Both the position numbers and the translations under genes were made by a program. From Peteryoungia wuzhouensis (GTDB lineage Bacteria; Pseudomonadota; Alphaproteobacteria; Rhizobiales; Rhizobiaceae): 64,000 bases of DNA. The notes below the pieces were generated by a model. The model was not told the origin of the DNA, searched no databases, and worked only from the letters and a program-made list of their open reading frames with translations. Positions 36,788-45,971 of this stretch are shown here, one piece after another. Numbering within the stretch: the stretch's first letter is position 1; the number at the start of each line of letters is the position of its first letter. Location of the stretch: assembly GCF_003205195.1 (NCBI RefSeq), contig NZ_QJRY01000001.1, forward strand, positions 930,001-994,000. The letters are read 5' to 3'.

Positions 36788-37828
36788 TTAGTTCAGCGGC
36801 GCCATCGGCGTGCGAGCCTTGACGGCCGCCTGCGTCTTGGCCAGCTCCGGATCCGAAACCAGACCGTAAGCTGCGAGCGGGCCGTTCGGGCCGGCGATTT
36901 CGTCAGAAACGAAGAACTCTACGTATTCCTGGAGACCCGGGATGACGTCGAGGTGAGCGTTCTTGACGTAGAAGTAGAGCGGACGCGAAACCGGGTATTC
37001 GCCCTTGGCGATGGTTTCAACCGACGGAACGACGCCTTCCATGGTGGCAACACGCAGCTTGTCGGTGTTGTTCTGGTAGAAGGACAGGCCGAAGACGCCG
37101 ATGGCGTTCTTGTTGGCGGCGATGCGTGCCAGGGTTTCCGGATAGTCGCCGTCGATGTCAACAGAGACGCCGTCGGTGCGCAGCGCGGTGCAAGCCTTCT
37201 TGGCAGCATCCTTGTCGCCGTTGTTGGAAGCGAGGATGGCTTCGAGCGTTCCGTCCTTTTCGCAGCCAGCTTCAATGACCTTCACGTCGAAGACTTCGCG
37301 GGTGCCGTGCTTGGTGCCCGGGATGAAGGCGAGGATCGGCTGGGCCGGCAGGTCGGCGCGGATCTCGTTCCAGGTCTTGTACGGATTGTCGACCAGCTTG
37401 CCGTCCTTGACGACCTTGGCAGCCAGAGCGCTGTGCCAGTCAGCGGTGGTGAAGGCATATTCCGGGCCGCTGATTTCAGAGGCGAAGACGATGCCGTCGT
37501 AACCGATGCGGACTTCCTGGATGTCGGTCACGCCGTTGGTCTTGCAGAGCTCGATGTCGGACTTGCTGATGCGCGACGAAGAGTTTGCGATGTCGATGGT
37601 GTTTTCGCCCACGCCTTCGCAGAGCTTCTTGCGGCCGGCGCCAGAGCCGCCACCTTCAACAACCGGGGTGCCGAAGTCGAAGTTTTCGCCGAAGGCTTCG
37701 GCAACGATCGATGCATAGGGAAGAACGGTGGAGGAGCCAGCGATCTGGATCTGGTCGCGGGCGACGGCTGCGCCGGCGAAGGCCACGGTGGCCGCCAAGG
37801 CAGCGAGGGAAAGTTTCAGAGCGGTCAT
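36788..37828 (-). CDS. pstS: Phosphate-binding protein PstS
   Basis: A 346-residue periplasmic protein. Signal peptide ALKLSLAALAATVAFAGAAVA; the mature start RDQIQIAGSSTVLPYASIVAEAFG has the phosphate-ligating S/T cluster, and GGGSGAGRKKLCEGVG carries a further ligand loop; ANSSSRISKSDIE, FVSDEIAGPNGPLAAYGLV near the end. It captures phosphate for PstCAB. The ATG at 37828 follows GGGAG at six bases; an earlier ATG at 37834 is adjacent to the same site. A PHO box lies at 37937-37954. Confidence 0.94.
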   Translation of the reverse strand: MTALKLSLAALAATVAFAGAAVARDQIQIAGSSTVLPYASIVAEAFGENFDFGTPVVEGGGSGAGRKKLCEGVGENTIDIANSSSRISKSDIELCKTNGVTDIQEVRIGYDGIVFASEISGPEYAFTTADWHSALAAKVVKDGKLVDNPYKTWNEIRADLPAQPILAFIPGTKHGTREVFDVKVIEAGCEKDGTLEAILASNNGDKDAAKKACTALRTDGVSVDIDGDYPETLARIAANKNAIGVFGLSFYQNNTDKLRVATMEGVVPSVETIAKGEYPVSRPLYFYVKNAHLDVIPGLQEYVEFFVSDEIAGPNGPLAAYGLVSDPELAKTQAAVKARTPMAPLN

Positions 37829-37936
37829 AGTCATCTCCCGGAATGGGCTTGTGTGTCTTTGCGGCCGTGCGGCGTCTGCCAAGCATCGGCAGCTGCGTTC
37901 ATAACGGCTCTCAGCTCACGCTTTTATGTCAGTTGG

Positions 37937-37954
37937 ATGAAACATTTGTGACAT
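37937..37954 (-). promoter_or_regulatory. PHO box upstream of pstS
   Basis: On the minus strand ATGTCACAAATGTTTCAT matches the rhizobial PHO box (two CTGTCAT-like repeats, 11 bases apart) at 14 of 18 positions. It lies about 110 bases before the pstS start. This is the expected PhoB binding site for induction of the pst operon under phosphate limitation. Confidence 0.7.
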
Positions 37955-38015
37955 ATCAAGCCTCTGAAAATGCATCGAAATTTACGACGCCTTCAGGCTG
38001 GATGGAGGTTTTATG

Positions 38016-39293
38016 TCAAAAACGGACGGTAAACTCGCTGCCAACGCCCAGTTCCGACTTCACGAGCAGGCGTGCGCGGTGACGGGTGAGGATGTGCTTG
38101 ACGATGGCAAGGCCGAGGCCCGTGCCCTTTTTCGAGCGACTGTCCTCGACATTGACCCGGTAGAAACGCTCGGTCAGGCGCGGAACATGTTCGGCCGGAA
38201 TGCCCGGCCCGCGGTCACGGACGCGCACCTCGGTGCCGACGCCCGGCTCTCGACGCACCACGACATCCACCACCTTGCCGTCCTGGCCGTATTTGCAGGC
38301 ATTCTCGATCAGGTTCTCGAAAACCTCGACGAGTTCGTCCCGCTCCCCCATCACCTCGATCTTCTCTTCGGGCAGGTCGAGGCGGATCTCGACGCCGAGA
38401 TCCGCCGCCAGAGGAGCAAGGCTGTCGCGCACATGACCCAGCACCGGCTTCAGATCGACCATCTGGTCGGGCGGCAGATGTGCTTTCAATTCAAGCCGCG
38501 ACAGCGACAGGAGATCGTCGACGAGGCGGCTCATGCGGTTCGCCTGATCGAGCATGATGGCGAGGAAACGTTCCTTGGCCTTGGCATCGTCCTTGGCAGG
38601 CCCCTGCATGGTCTCGATGAAACCACGCAGCGAGGCGAGCGGCGTGCGCAGTTCGTGGCTGGCATTGGCGACGAAATCGCTGCGCATGCGGTCCAGCCGG
38701 CGCAGCTCGGAGATGTCGCGGAAGGAGAGAAGAAAGAGCGGGCGCCCATCCGTCTCCACGGGCGCGACACGCACGATATAGACGCGCTCCGACGGCAGAC
38801 GCTCCGAATGTTCGATCTGATTGGGCGTTCCCGTCTCGATCGTCTCGCGGATCATGTCGAGAATGCCTGGCGAGCGCCAGCGGGCCGAGACGTGCTGCCC
38901 TTCGCCGAGATCACCGAAGGCGCGTTCGGCCGCCGCGTTCTGGGCAAGCAGGTCGGCGCCAGCCCCCATCACCAAGACAGGAATGTCGAGCGCCTCGATC
39001 GAGGCACGGATCGACGGCAGCGGATCGGCCGGCATGGCGGGCTGCGGGTTGACGATCGTCGGCCCCCTCTCGTTCGCGCCGGGTGGATCGACCACCATCA
39101 CGAGCCCGACAAGCAGGACGAAAAGCACGAGCGCGTAACCGGGGGCCGCACCGGAATACCATGCCGCCAAAGCCATCAGCGCCGAAGCGACAATTGCCAG
39201 CCAGCGCGACAGAAGGTGCTTCATGGGGCGGCGCCAGCCGCTGCTCTGCCCGTCGTTGTCTGCCACCTGCGACGCACCTCGCGCTTTATCCAT
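38016..39293 (-). CDS. phoR: Phosphate regulon sensor histidine kinase PhoR
   Basis: A 425-residue kinase: two short N-terminal membrane segments (LAIVASALMALAAWY, ALVLFVLLVGLVMVV), a PAS domain (residues about 100-200, LPSERVYIVRVAPVETDGRPLFLLSFRDIS), the H-box FVANASHELRTPLASLRGF, N-box NLIENACKYG, and G boxes DRGPGIP, KGTGLGLAIV. It phosphorylates PhoB in low phosphate. It precedes pstS in the same direction but with a 187-base gap that contains a PHO box, so it may be transcribed separately. Confidence 0.93.
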   Translation of the reverse strand: MDKARGASQVADNDGQSSGWRRPMKHLLSRWLAIVASALMALAAWYSGAAPGYALVLFVLLVGLVMVVDPPGANERGPTIVNPQPAMPADPLPSIRASIEALDIPVLVMGAGADLLAQNAAAERAFGDLGEGQHVSARWRSPGILDMIRETIETGTPNQIEHSERLPSERVYIVRVAPVETDGRPLFLLSFRDISELRRLDRMRSDFVANASHELRTPLASLRGFIETMQGPAKDDAKAKERFLAIMLDQANRMSRLVDDLLSLSRLELKAHLPPDQMVDLKPVLGHVRDSLAPLAADLGVEIRLDLPEEKIEVMGERDELVEVFENLIENACKYGQDGKVVDVVVRREPGVGTEVRVRDRGPGIPAEHVPRLTERFYRVNVEDSRSKKGTGLGLAIVKHILTRHRARLLVKSELGVGSEFTVRF

Positions 39294-39305
39294 GCCAAGC
39301 CTGAT

Positions 39306-39323
39306 AGCGGTGATTCATGACAG
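39306..39323 (-). promoter_or_regulatory. Possible PHO box half site before phoR
   Basis: The minus strand reads CTGTCATGAATCACCGCT about 13 bases before the phoR start. The first seven bases are a perfect CTGTCAT half site followed by an AAT spacer; the second repeat is not conserved. It may contribute to autoregulation of phoR or be a chance match. Confidence 0.35.
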
Positions 39324-39470
39324 AAGTTCCGGTGGCCTGCCATGGCCAGGTCAGCTTTATCCCCCATGCGCGCCCCGCAGACCCGGATGTTGGACACAAG
39401 CCTTGCGCTCTATCTTCGCTTGCGCTCAATTACTGAAGACAAACAAGGCCGATCGAGCCGGAGGAAGACC

Positions 39471-40352
39471 ATGGATGCACAGACGCAAAGCCGCGCCGTA
39501 ACCCTGAAGATCCGCGGCAAGGAGCGGATCTTCGACATCGACCTGCCGGACCTGCCGGACTGGATCGAGGAGGAGGCGCTGAAGTCCGGCGGTTTTCCCT
39601 ATGACAAGAAGCTCTCGGAAAAGGACTATGTCGCCGAACTTACCGAACTCCAGATCGAACTGGTCAAGGTGCAGTTCTGGATGCAGAAGACCGGACAGCG
39701 CGTCATGGCGCTGTTCGAAGGGCGGGATGCTGCCGGCAAGGGCGGCGCGATCAGCGCGACGCTTGCTTACATGAACCCCCGCTCGGCCCGCGTCGTGGCG
39801 CTGACCAAGCCGACCGAGACAGAGGCGGGGCAATGGTATTTCCAGCGCTACATCTCGCACTTCCCGTCCGCCGGCGAATTCGTGCTGTTCGACCGCTCCT
39901 GGTACAACCGCGCGGGCGTCGAGCCGGTCATGAACTTCTGCAAGCCCGAGCAATACGAGGCTTTCCTCAAGCAGGCGCCGCGCTTCGAGAAACTGATCGA
40001 GCAGGAGGGCATCCACTTCTTCAAGTTCTGGCTCGACACCGGACAGGAGATGCAGCTGAAGCGCTTCCACGACCGCCGGCATGATCCGCTGAAGTGCTGG
40101 AAACTGTCGCCAATGGATATCGCCGCCCTGCACAAGTGGGACGACTACACCCAGAAGCGCGACCGGATGCTGAAGGAAACCCATACGGAGCGTGCGCCCT
40201 GGACCGTCCTGCATGCCAATGACAAGCGGCGGGCACGGCTCAACCTGATCCGCCACATCCTTCTGTCGCTCGACTACGAGGGCAAGGACAAGGAGAAGAT
40301 CGGCAAGCTCGACAAGAAGATCATCGGCAGCGGCCCCGGCTTTCTTGACTGA
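39471..40352 (+). CDS. ppk2: Polyphosphate kinase 2
   Basis: A 293-residue PPK2-family kinase transferring phosphate between polyphosphate and nucleoside diphosphates. Walker A is in [16 protein letters not shown], Walker B and lid are in [21 protein letters not shown], and [33 protein letters not shown] is class-typical. RBS GGAGGAAG precedes the ATG. Proximity to phoR and the pst operon suggests a link between phosphate supply and polyphosphate, but it is on the opposite strand. Confidence 0.93.
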   Translation: MDAQTQSRAVTLKIRGKERIFDIDLPDLPDWIEEEALKSGGFPYDKKLSEKDYVAELTELQIELVKVQFWMQKTGQRVMALFEGRDAAGKGGAISATLAYMNPRSARVVALTKPTETEAGQWYFQRYISHFPSAGEFVLFDRSWYNRAGVEPVMNFCKPEQYEAFLKQAPRFEKLIEQEGIHFFKFWLDTGQEMQLKRFHDRRHDPLKCWKLSPMDIAALHKWDDYTQKRDRMLKETHTERAPWTVLHANDKRRARLNLIRHILLSLDYEGKDKEKIGKLDKKIIGSGPGFLD

Positions 40353-40401
40353 GGAGGCCGCCCTCAGGTTCGGATGAAACCTTCAGCAACGACCGAGGTG
40401 A

Positions 40402-41568
40402 TCACTGCCCCGGCAGAACGCGGACGGCGTAGAGGTTGACGCCCCGGCCCTTGCCCGAGAGATCGGCATTGACGATCAGGCGACCCGGTGTCGAGGGTGC
40501 CATTCCGCTGTCGAAGGTCACGCGGAACAGTGCGTCGAGCTTTTGCGGGTTGACGGTGAACCGATGGCGCGGGCAATCCCCCATGCGCGGGAAATCGCAT
40601 TCCACCGACATCTGCACCGGATTGTCGTCCGGTGACTGGACGGTCAAGGCGATGGTCGAGGTGCGACCCGCCAGTTCCTGCAAAACCTCTGCCGGAACCG
40701 TGATCTCGATCGCGCCCGCTGCGTCGCCGCTGCGCGAGACGATGCGCGCCGCAGTACCGTCGCTGGCCGTCACCATATCGACGGTCGCGTTGGCACGGGG
40801 ATGCAAGGCGGACACCTGATCTGGCGTGAAGACGCTGATCCAGTCGTCGGTGAAGCCGCCACGGGTATCGATGGCCTGAGGGCCTTTGGGCGTCTCGACC
40901 GGCGCCTGGTTGCCGGTGAAGTCTTCTTCCTCGGCGCGCGGCGGCGGATTGGGAACACTGGTATCGCGCTCGGCTGCCGTCAAAAGCAGACCGGACGAGT
41001 AGACCCACCAGGCGCCAATCCCGAGCGTGGCCAGGAAGATGGTGAAGATCATCAGACGTGCGACACCGCCTCGGCGACGCTTGCGCGGCTGGACAGCCCG
41101 TTCCGAACGCATGTCCGGCATCGGCCCCTCGTCGGCCGCATGGGCCTCGCGCAGATCCGGTTTCGGTGTCTGCATGTCTTCGTCGAAGACTGGCTCCCGG
41201 TCGGCGACAGGCTCCACATGTTCGACGGGGTCGGCGGCAAAGCCCGGTTCCACGCGACCCGGCCGATCGACGGTAACCTGCGGCGCGGGCGCAACCTCCG
41301 CTCTGGCGGCAGGCGCGGCCGTCGCGGCGGCAACCGGCGGTTCGACGCGCATATCCAGACGCGCGCGCTCTTCCAGCTCGATCGCGTGGATCAGCGCCTC
41401 CAGGCGGCGGCGCTGGTGGTTGATCGCCTCGGGATCCTCGATGTTCTGCTTGCGCAGCCCCGTTTCGAGCGCCTGCCGAGCCGACTGATAAACCCGTGCC
41501 CGTGATTCGGCATTGGCCCGGTCAGAGCGCTCCAGGGCGTTCCGGATGGCTGTTTCCAATCCGCTCAT
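40402..41568 (-). CDS. Hypothetical protein with one membrane segment
   Basis: A 388-residue protein. Residues 1-60 are helical and charged (ETAIRNALERSDRANAESRARVYQSARQALETGLRK), a Pro/Ala/Asp-rich linker follows, then a membrane segment (LMIFTIFLATLGIGAWWVYSSGLLL, about residue 165-190), and the C-terminal about 190 residues form a domain with repeated short strands (ISVFTPDQVSALHPRANATVDMVTASDGTAARIVSRSG, MSVECDFPRMGDCPRHRFTV). It may be a membrane-tethered periplasmic domain. No family could be assigned. It converges with ppk2. Confidence 0.7.
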   Translation of the reverse strand: MSGLETAIRNALERSDRANAESRARVYQSARQALETGLRKQNIEDPEAINHQRRRLEALIHAIELEERARLDMRVEPPVAAATAAPAARAEVAPAPQVTVDRPGRVEPGFAADPVEHVEPVADREPVFDEDMQTPKPDLREAHAADEGPMPDMRSERAVQPRKRRRGGVARLMIFTIFLATLGIGAWWVYSSGLLLTAAERDTSVPNPPPRAEEEDFTGNQAPVETPKGPQAIDTRGGFTDDWISVFTPDQVSALHPRANATVDMVTASDGTAARIVSRSGDAAGAIEITVPAEVLQELAGRTSTIALTVQSPDDNPVQMSVECDFPRMGDCPRHRFTVNPQKLDALFRVTFDSGMAPSTPGRLIVNADLSGKGRGVNLYAVRVLPGQ

Positions 41569-41779
41569 TGGTCGCCATACTCCTTCGGGGATCGCCCCTG
41601 CCACATCACATCCATAGTTTCGATTCGGTAAACGCTCGATTTTTCAAGGGCAAGCCCGGAAACCTCCTATGGCCACGAATAAACACAGGAATGAGACCAT
41701 GCGCTTCGATCTTGCCACAGGTTGGCGGCATTGCCGCCCTTCGGCGTCTCTTTCCTGTTACCCCGAGATCTGTTATTTG

Positions 41780-41795
41780 ACGTTTGCGTAAACGT
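41780..41795. promoter_or_regulatory. Inverted repeat before the flavin oxidoreductase gene
   Basis: ACGTTT-GCGT-AAACGT is a perfect palindrome, continued by AAACTT, and overlaps a possible promoter element (TTGACG). It lies 22 bases before the next start codon. It resembles MerR-type operators of the kind used by LiuR regulators of branched-chain or fatty acid catabolism, but no such regulator is in the window. Confidence 0.5.
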
Positions 41796-41817
41796 AAACT
41801 TCATGGGAGGTGAAGTG

Positions 41818-42777
41818 ATGGCCCTGCCGTCGATCCTGAAAGACAACATGAGGCTTCCCGTCGTCGCCTCGCCGCTCTTCATCATATCGCATCCGCAGCT
41901 GACGCTGGCGCAATGCAAAGCCGGCATCGTCGGTTCGTTCCCGGCGCTCAATGCCCGGCCGGAGGCGCAGCTCGACGAGTGGCTGGCCGAGATCACCGAA
42001 GAACTCGCCTCCCACAATGCGAAGAACCCGGATCGCCCGGCCGCGCCCTTCGCAGTCAACCAGATCGTGCACATGTCGAACAAGCGGCTGGAGCACGACC
42101 TGATGATGTGCGTCAAATACAAGGTGCCTGTTGTCATCTCCTCGCTCGGCGCTGTGCCCGAAGTGAATGCCGCCGTGCATTCCTATGGCGGTATCGTTCT
42201 GCATGACGTGATCAACAATCGCCACGCCAATTCGGCCATCCGCAAGGGTGCAGACGGGCTGATCGCGGTCGCGACCGGCGCCGGCGGCCATGCGGGCACG
42301 CTCTCACCGTTTGCCCTTGTCCAGGAAATCCGTGAATGGTTCGACGGGCCGCTGCTGCTTGCCGGCGCGATCGCCAATGGCGGCGCGGTGCTGGCCGCGC
42401 AAGCGATGGGTGCCGACATGGCCTATATCGGTTCGCCCTTTATCGCCACCACCGAAGCCCGCGCGTCGGATGCCTACAAGCAGGCGGTGGTCGACGCCCA
42501 TGCCAACGACATCGTCTACTCCAACTATTTCACCGGCATCCACGGCAACTACCTGAAGCCCTCGATCGTTGCCGCCGGCATGGATCCCGATCATCTGCCG
42601 GAAGCCGATCCGTCGAAGATGGACTTCGACAAGGCGACATCAGGGGCCAAGGCCTGGAAGGATATCTGGGGCTGCGGCCAGGGCATCGGCGCGGTCAAGG
42701 CCATCGAGCCGGTGGCGGCAGTCGTCGATCGGCTGGAGCGCGAATACATAGGCGCAAAAAAGGCGATTTGCGGCTGA
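41818..42777 (+). CDS. Nitronate monooxygenase-like FMN enzyme
   Basis: A 319-residue TIM-barrel flavoprotein of the nitronate monooxygenase/2-nitropropane dioxygenase family: RLPVVASPLFIISHPQLTLAQCKAGIVGSFPALNAR, PFAVNQI, VPVVISSLG, GADGLIAVATGAGGHAGTLSPFALVQEI (FMN phosphate site) and AQAMGADMAYIGSPFIATTEARAS. Members oxidise nitronates or act as enoyl reductase-like enzymes; the actual substrate is unknown. The ATG at 41818 follows GGGAGGTGAAGTG. A palindromic operator lies just upstream. Confidence 0.87.
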   Translation: MALPSILKDNMRLPVVASPLFIISHPQLTLAQCKAGIVGSFPALNARPEAQLDEWLAEITEELASHNAKNPDRPAAPFAVNQIVHMSNKRLEHDLMMCVKYKVPVVISSLGAVPEVNAAVHSYGGIVLHDVINNRHANSAIRKGADGLIAVATGAGGHAGTLSPFALVQEIREWFDGPLLLAGAIANGGAVLAAQAMGADMAYIGSPFIATTEARASDAYKQAVVDAHANDIVYSNYFTGIHGNYLKPSIVAAGMDPDHLPEADPSKMDFDKATSGAKAWKDIWGCGQGIGAVKAIEPVAAVVDRLEREYIGAKKAICG

Positions 42778-42823
42778 GGCAGGCCCTGCTAGCGTCCCCG
42801 CAGATCTAATTTGCGGGGACCCC

Positions 42824-43885
42824 ATGCGCCACCTGACACTCACCCTCACGCTCGCCACCCTGCTGGGCAGCACCCTTTCCAGCCAGGCCGAGGATGTCTC
42901 CTACAAGGAGTTCAAGGCCTGGCAGGTCTCCTGCAGCCAGACCCGTGCCTGCACCATGCGGCAGTTCCTCTCCGACAACCCGCTGTCCGGCTTCGAGCTG
43001 CAGCGTAGCGGCAAGCCGGAGGCGCCGGTCGTGCTGGTGGTTTCGCCGCGCGACAACGCCGTCACCGAAGCCGAAGGTGCGCCGGAGGTGAGCATCGCCG
43101 TCGATGGAGCCGAGCCGCTGACGCTGAAAGGCCCCTCGGTCACGGCGGATGCCGGCACCTATGCGTTCACCCTCAACGGCGACTTCATCGGCAATGGGCT
43201 TATCGACAGCCTGAAGAACGGCACAACCGCCACCATCACGATGACGCGCGGCGGCCAGACCGCCAAGGGCGACCTGCCGCTATCAGGTGCGGCCGCCAGC
43301 CTCCTGTTCATCGACGAATACCAGGATCGCATCGACCATGTGGACGCGTTGAGCGCCAGGGGCGACAAGGCGCCAAACCCGCCGCTTCCGATCAGCGACA
43401 TCGCGACGATCGCCGAGCTGCCGGAGGCGATCCGCCCCCATTTCGCCGAAGGCGGCGACTGCGCCGACACGGACCCCACCATGTTCAACGGCAATGCGCT
43501 GTCGCATCAACTCGACGAAAACACGACGATCTACATCACGCCTTGCGGCTCGAGCGGCGCCTACAACGTGCCCTATGCCGCCTATGTCGATAGCTTCGGC
43601 ATGATCGCCCCGCTTGCCTTCCCGACCATGGTCGACGGCGCCCCGAGCGCCACATCCCAGGCCTTCAACCTCGACTACGACTGGAAAAAGAAGAGCTTCT
43701 CCTCCTTCTTCAAGGGCCGAGGCATCGGCGATTGCGGCACCTACAGCCAGTGGCGCCTCGCCGAGGGTGCGATGGGCCCGCAATTGGTGCTGGTGGAGGA
43801 GAGCTTCCGCGACTGCCCGGAACAGTTCAGCGAAACCGACGAGATCGATCCCGGCAGTTGGCCGAAGACCTGGCCGGTGAAATAA
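42824..43885 (+). CDS. DUF1176 domain periplasmic protein
   Basis: A 353-residue secreted protein with a signal peptide (LTLTLATLLGSTLSSQA) and the DUF1176 pattern: YKEFKAWQVSCSQTRACTMRQFL (paired cysteines early), ALSHQLDENTTIYITPCGSSGAYNVPYAAYVDS, FNLDYDWKKKSFSSFFKGRGIGDCGTYSQWRLAEG. Conserved cysteines suggest disulfides. The role is unknown. The RBS is GCGGGGAC before the ATG. Confidence 0.88.
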   Translation: MRHLTLTLTLATLLGSTLSSQAEDVSYKEFKAWQVSCSQTRACTMRQFLSDNPLSGFELQRSGKPEAPVVLVVSPRDNAVTEAEGAPEVSIAVDGAEPLTLKGPSVTADAGTYAFTLNGDFIGNGLIDSLKNGTTATITMTRGGQTAKGDLPLSGAAASLLFIDEYQDRIDHVDALSARGDKAPNPPLPISDIATIAELPEAIRPHFAEGGDCADTDPTMFNGNALSHQLDENTTIYITPCGSSGAYNVPYAAYVDSFGMIAPLAFPTMVDGAPSATSQAFNLDYDWKKKSFSSFFKGRGIGDCGTYSQWRLAEGAMGPQLVLVEESFRDCPEQFSETDEIDPGSWPKTWPVK

Positions 43886-44032
43886 GCCGCTCGGCCTCGA
43901 CCCAGACATCGAGGGCCACCTGTGACCACGCCGGGGAAATTTTCCCCGCCCCCCGAAAACCGGCTTGAAATCGCCCGGCAATCCCTGTATCAGCCCCTCA
44001 CCATAAGCAACGGGCCGAGCCTGTTCGCAAAT

Positions 44033-44108
44033 GCCGCTTTAGCTCAGGTGGTAGAGCACATCATTCGTAATGATGGGGTCGCAGGTTCGAGTCCTGCAAG
44101 CGGCACCA
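44033..44108 (+). tRNA. tRNA-Thr (anticodon CGT)
   Basis: A 76-nt tRNA including genomic CCA, from GCCGCTTTAGCTC to AGCGGCACCA. Acceptor GCCGCTT pairs with AAGCGGC; the anticodon loop TTCGTAA gives CGT, so it decodes ACG. Its 3' end is the left attachment core of the integrative element that follows. Confidence 0.97.
44092..44108 (+). repeat. Left attachment core (attL)
   Basis: TCCTGCAAGCGGCACCA, the last 17 bases of tRNA-Thr, repeated exactly at 57644-57660. This is the usual crossover region of tRNA-integrating elements. Confidence 0.9.
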
Positions 44109-44193
44109 GCCTTTCCTAGGATCATTGAATTTGTTTTCCTTCTGGGTTTTCAGAAGGTTGCCGGGCGCATACTGTTACACAACAGGGATGCAC

Positions 44194-45867
44194 ATGATGG
44201 TTTATCGGATGGCTAGACCCACGAAAAGAAACAACAGCGCGAACGCTCAATTCAGGCAGCGCGTGCCGCTGGACCTCGTGGAGACGCTGCGGGGTCGGAC
44301 CTTCGTGGCAACCCTTCCGGCCACACTCGGGGTCTCTGAGACCTTCGAAGTTCAGACCAAGATTGGCGACACTGTGGTCTTCTCGCTGCGGAGCGATGAA
44401 CCAGCCATCTACAAGGCCCGCCATGCAGCCGCCCAACAACAGGTCAACGCCTTCTTTGAGGCAGCCCGGCGCGGGCCGGAAGACCTCACGTTCAAGCAGA
44501 TCAACGGCCTATGCGGCGCGCTCTATAAGCGGCTGACGGCACCGCATGAAGACAATCCGCCCAGCCCTGTCGAACTCGAAGTCATGGCCGATCTGACAGA
44601 ACGCTCTGAGCGTTTCATCGGCCTTGGCACTGAGGAGGGACGGCGACGGGCTTTGGACGTGTTGCGGAGTTGGGTCGATATCGACGCCTTCATGATCTCG
44701 ACGGCGACTAGCCTTGGCGTGGCACTTAGCCAGCGGTCTCAGGTGGACTTCATCGAAGCCATGCCGACCACGCTTGCAGAGGCCATACAGATGCTCAACA
44801 AGCGCCGTGCAGCAGACTATGGACCAGACAGCACGCAAGCCCGTTATGCGCCACTGTCGCCCCCTGTGAGGCAAGCAGCCGCTATTGTGAAAGGCGGCGT
44901 TGTCACGTTTGACGACCTCTTCGACCGTTGGAAAAACAGCGGGCCACATGCCCCGGCGACCCTGACCAGATGGCGCAGCATCCTTCGGCGCTTCAAAGAC
45001 TTTGTGGGCCATGACGACCCCAGCCGGGTCACGGATGCGGACGCCTCGCGCTGGAAAGATGACCTCTTGGCGGCGGGTCTCAAGAAGATCGATATGTCCT
45101 TCATCGCTGCTCTTCGCCGCCTCTACGGATATTCGGTGGACAACGCGGCGACCACTGGCATTTCGGTGAACCCATTCGCGAAGGTCAAGGCTGATCAAAA
45201 GGAAGTGGCTGGCACTGGGCGCTTGCCGTTCAGCACTGAAGAAGTCGCAACGATCTTGACCGCATCCCGAAATGAGACGGCGGCATATAAGCGCTGGATA
45301 CCATGGCTTCAGGCTTCCTCAGGCGCGCGGGTAGCAGAGCTTACGCAACTCTGGGGGTCGATGGTGACGACGGTGGACGGCGTCCCTTGCATCAGGATCA
45401 CGCCCAGCCCGGATGGGGGGCGACTGAAGAACGCAATGTCTGAGCGGACCATTCCAATCCATCCAACAATCGTGGCGGACGGCTTCCTTGACTTCGTGAA
45501 GGCGCGGGGATCTGGGCCGTTGTTCTATGGTGGAACGAAAGCGCGCGCCGCCTCGCCTACAAGCGATGAGCAAAAGCACCCGTCCAAAGGCGTGTCCAAC
45601 CGCCTAGCCGCATGGGTTCGCGGTCTGGGGATCGATGACCCACGTAAGGCGCCCAATCATGCATGGCGGCGGTGGGTGAAGACCGAGTTGGGCCGGGCCG
45701 GATGTAGCGACCGGCTTGCTGATGCCATCCAAGGCCATGCCGCCCAAAGCGAGGGCGATAAGTACTATCACGGGACGGTTGAAGACATGCTGGCAGCAAT
45801 CTCCAAGCTCGATCTTGAGGCCGCTGCCGAGGGCAAGAGGTCACGCGCTGCTTCGGCGCCTGTATAG
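44194..45867 (+). CDS. Tyrosine-type site-specific integrase
   Basis: About 557 residues. The catalytic domain has the family residues: R in SSGARVAELTQL, the HxxR in HAWRRWVKTEL, His in GHAAQSEGDKYYHG and the Tyr in the same segment. The N-terminal half holds an arm-binding and a core-binding domain (SQVDFIEAMPTTLAEAIQ... TLTRWRSILRRFKDFVGHDD). AGGG lies seven bases before the ATG at 44194. It starts 86 bases after the tRNA and should catalyse integration into tRNA-Thr. A TTACACAAC motif upstream resembles the repeats near attR. Confidence 0.92.
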   Translation: MMVYRMARPTKRNNSANAQFRQRVPLDLVETLRGRTFVATLPATLGVSETFEVQTKIGDTVVFSLRSDEPAIYKARHAAAQQQVNAFFEAARRGPEDLTFKQINGLCGALYKRLTAPHEDNPPSPVELEVMADLTERSERFIGLGTEEGRRRALDVLRSWVDIDAFMISTATSLGVALSQRSQVDFIEAMPTTLAEAIQMLNKRRAADYGPDSTQARYAPLSPPVRQAAAIVKGGVVTFDDLFDRWKNSGPHAPATLTRWRSILRRFKDFVGHDDPSRVTDADASRWKDDLLAAGLKKIDMSFIAALRRLYGYSVDNAATTGISVNPFAKVKADQKEVAGTGRLPFSTEEVATILTASRNETAAYKRWIPWLQASSGARVAELTQLWGSMVTTVDGVPCIRITPSPDGGRLKNAMSERTIPIHPTIVADGFLDFVKARGSGPLFYGGTKARAASPTSDEQKHPSKGVSNRLAAWVRGLGIDDPRKAPNHAWRRWVKTELGRAGCSDRLADAIQGHAAQSEGDKYYHGTVEDMLAAISKLDLEAAAEGKRSRAASAPV

Positions 45868-45926
45868 ATTTCGACTCGCGACTCTGCGGGAATTGCATTG
45901 AGTGCTGCGGTCTGTTCGTTGGTGGC

Positions 45927-45958
45927 GGTGGAGGCCACGCTCTTGGATAGCCTCCACC
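45927..45958. terminator. Stem-loop between integrase and virion-type gene
   Basis: GGTGGAGGC (45927-45935) and GCCTCCACC (45950-45958) form a perfect 9-bp stem with a 14-base loop, placed between the two convergent genes. No T run follows, so it is a weak terminator candidate. Confidence 0.5.
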
Positions 45959-45971
45959 TGTCTTGCGGCTA

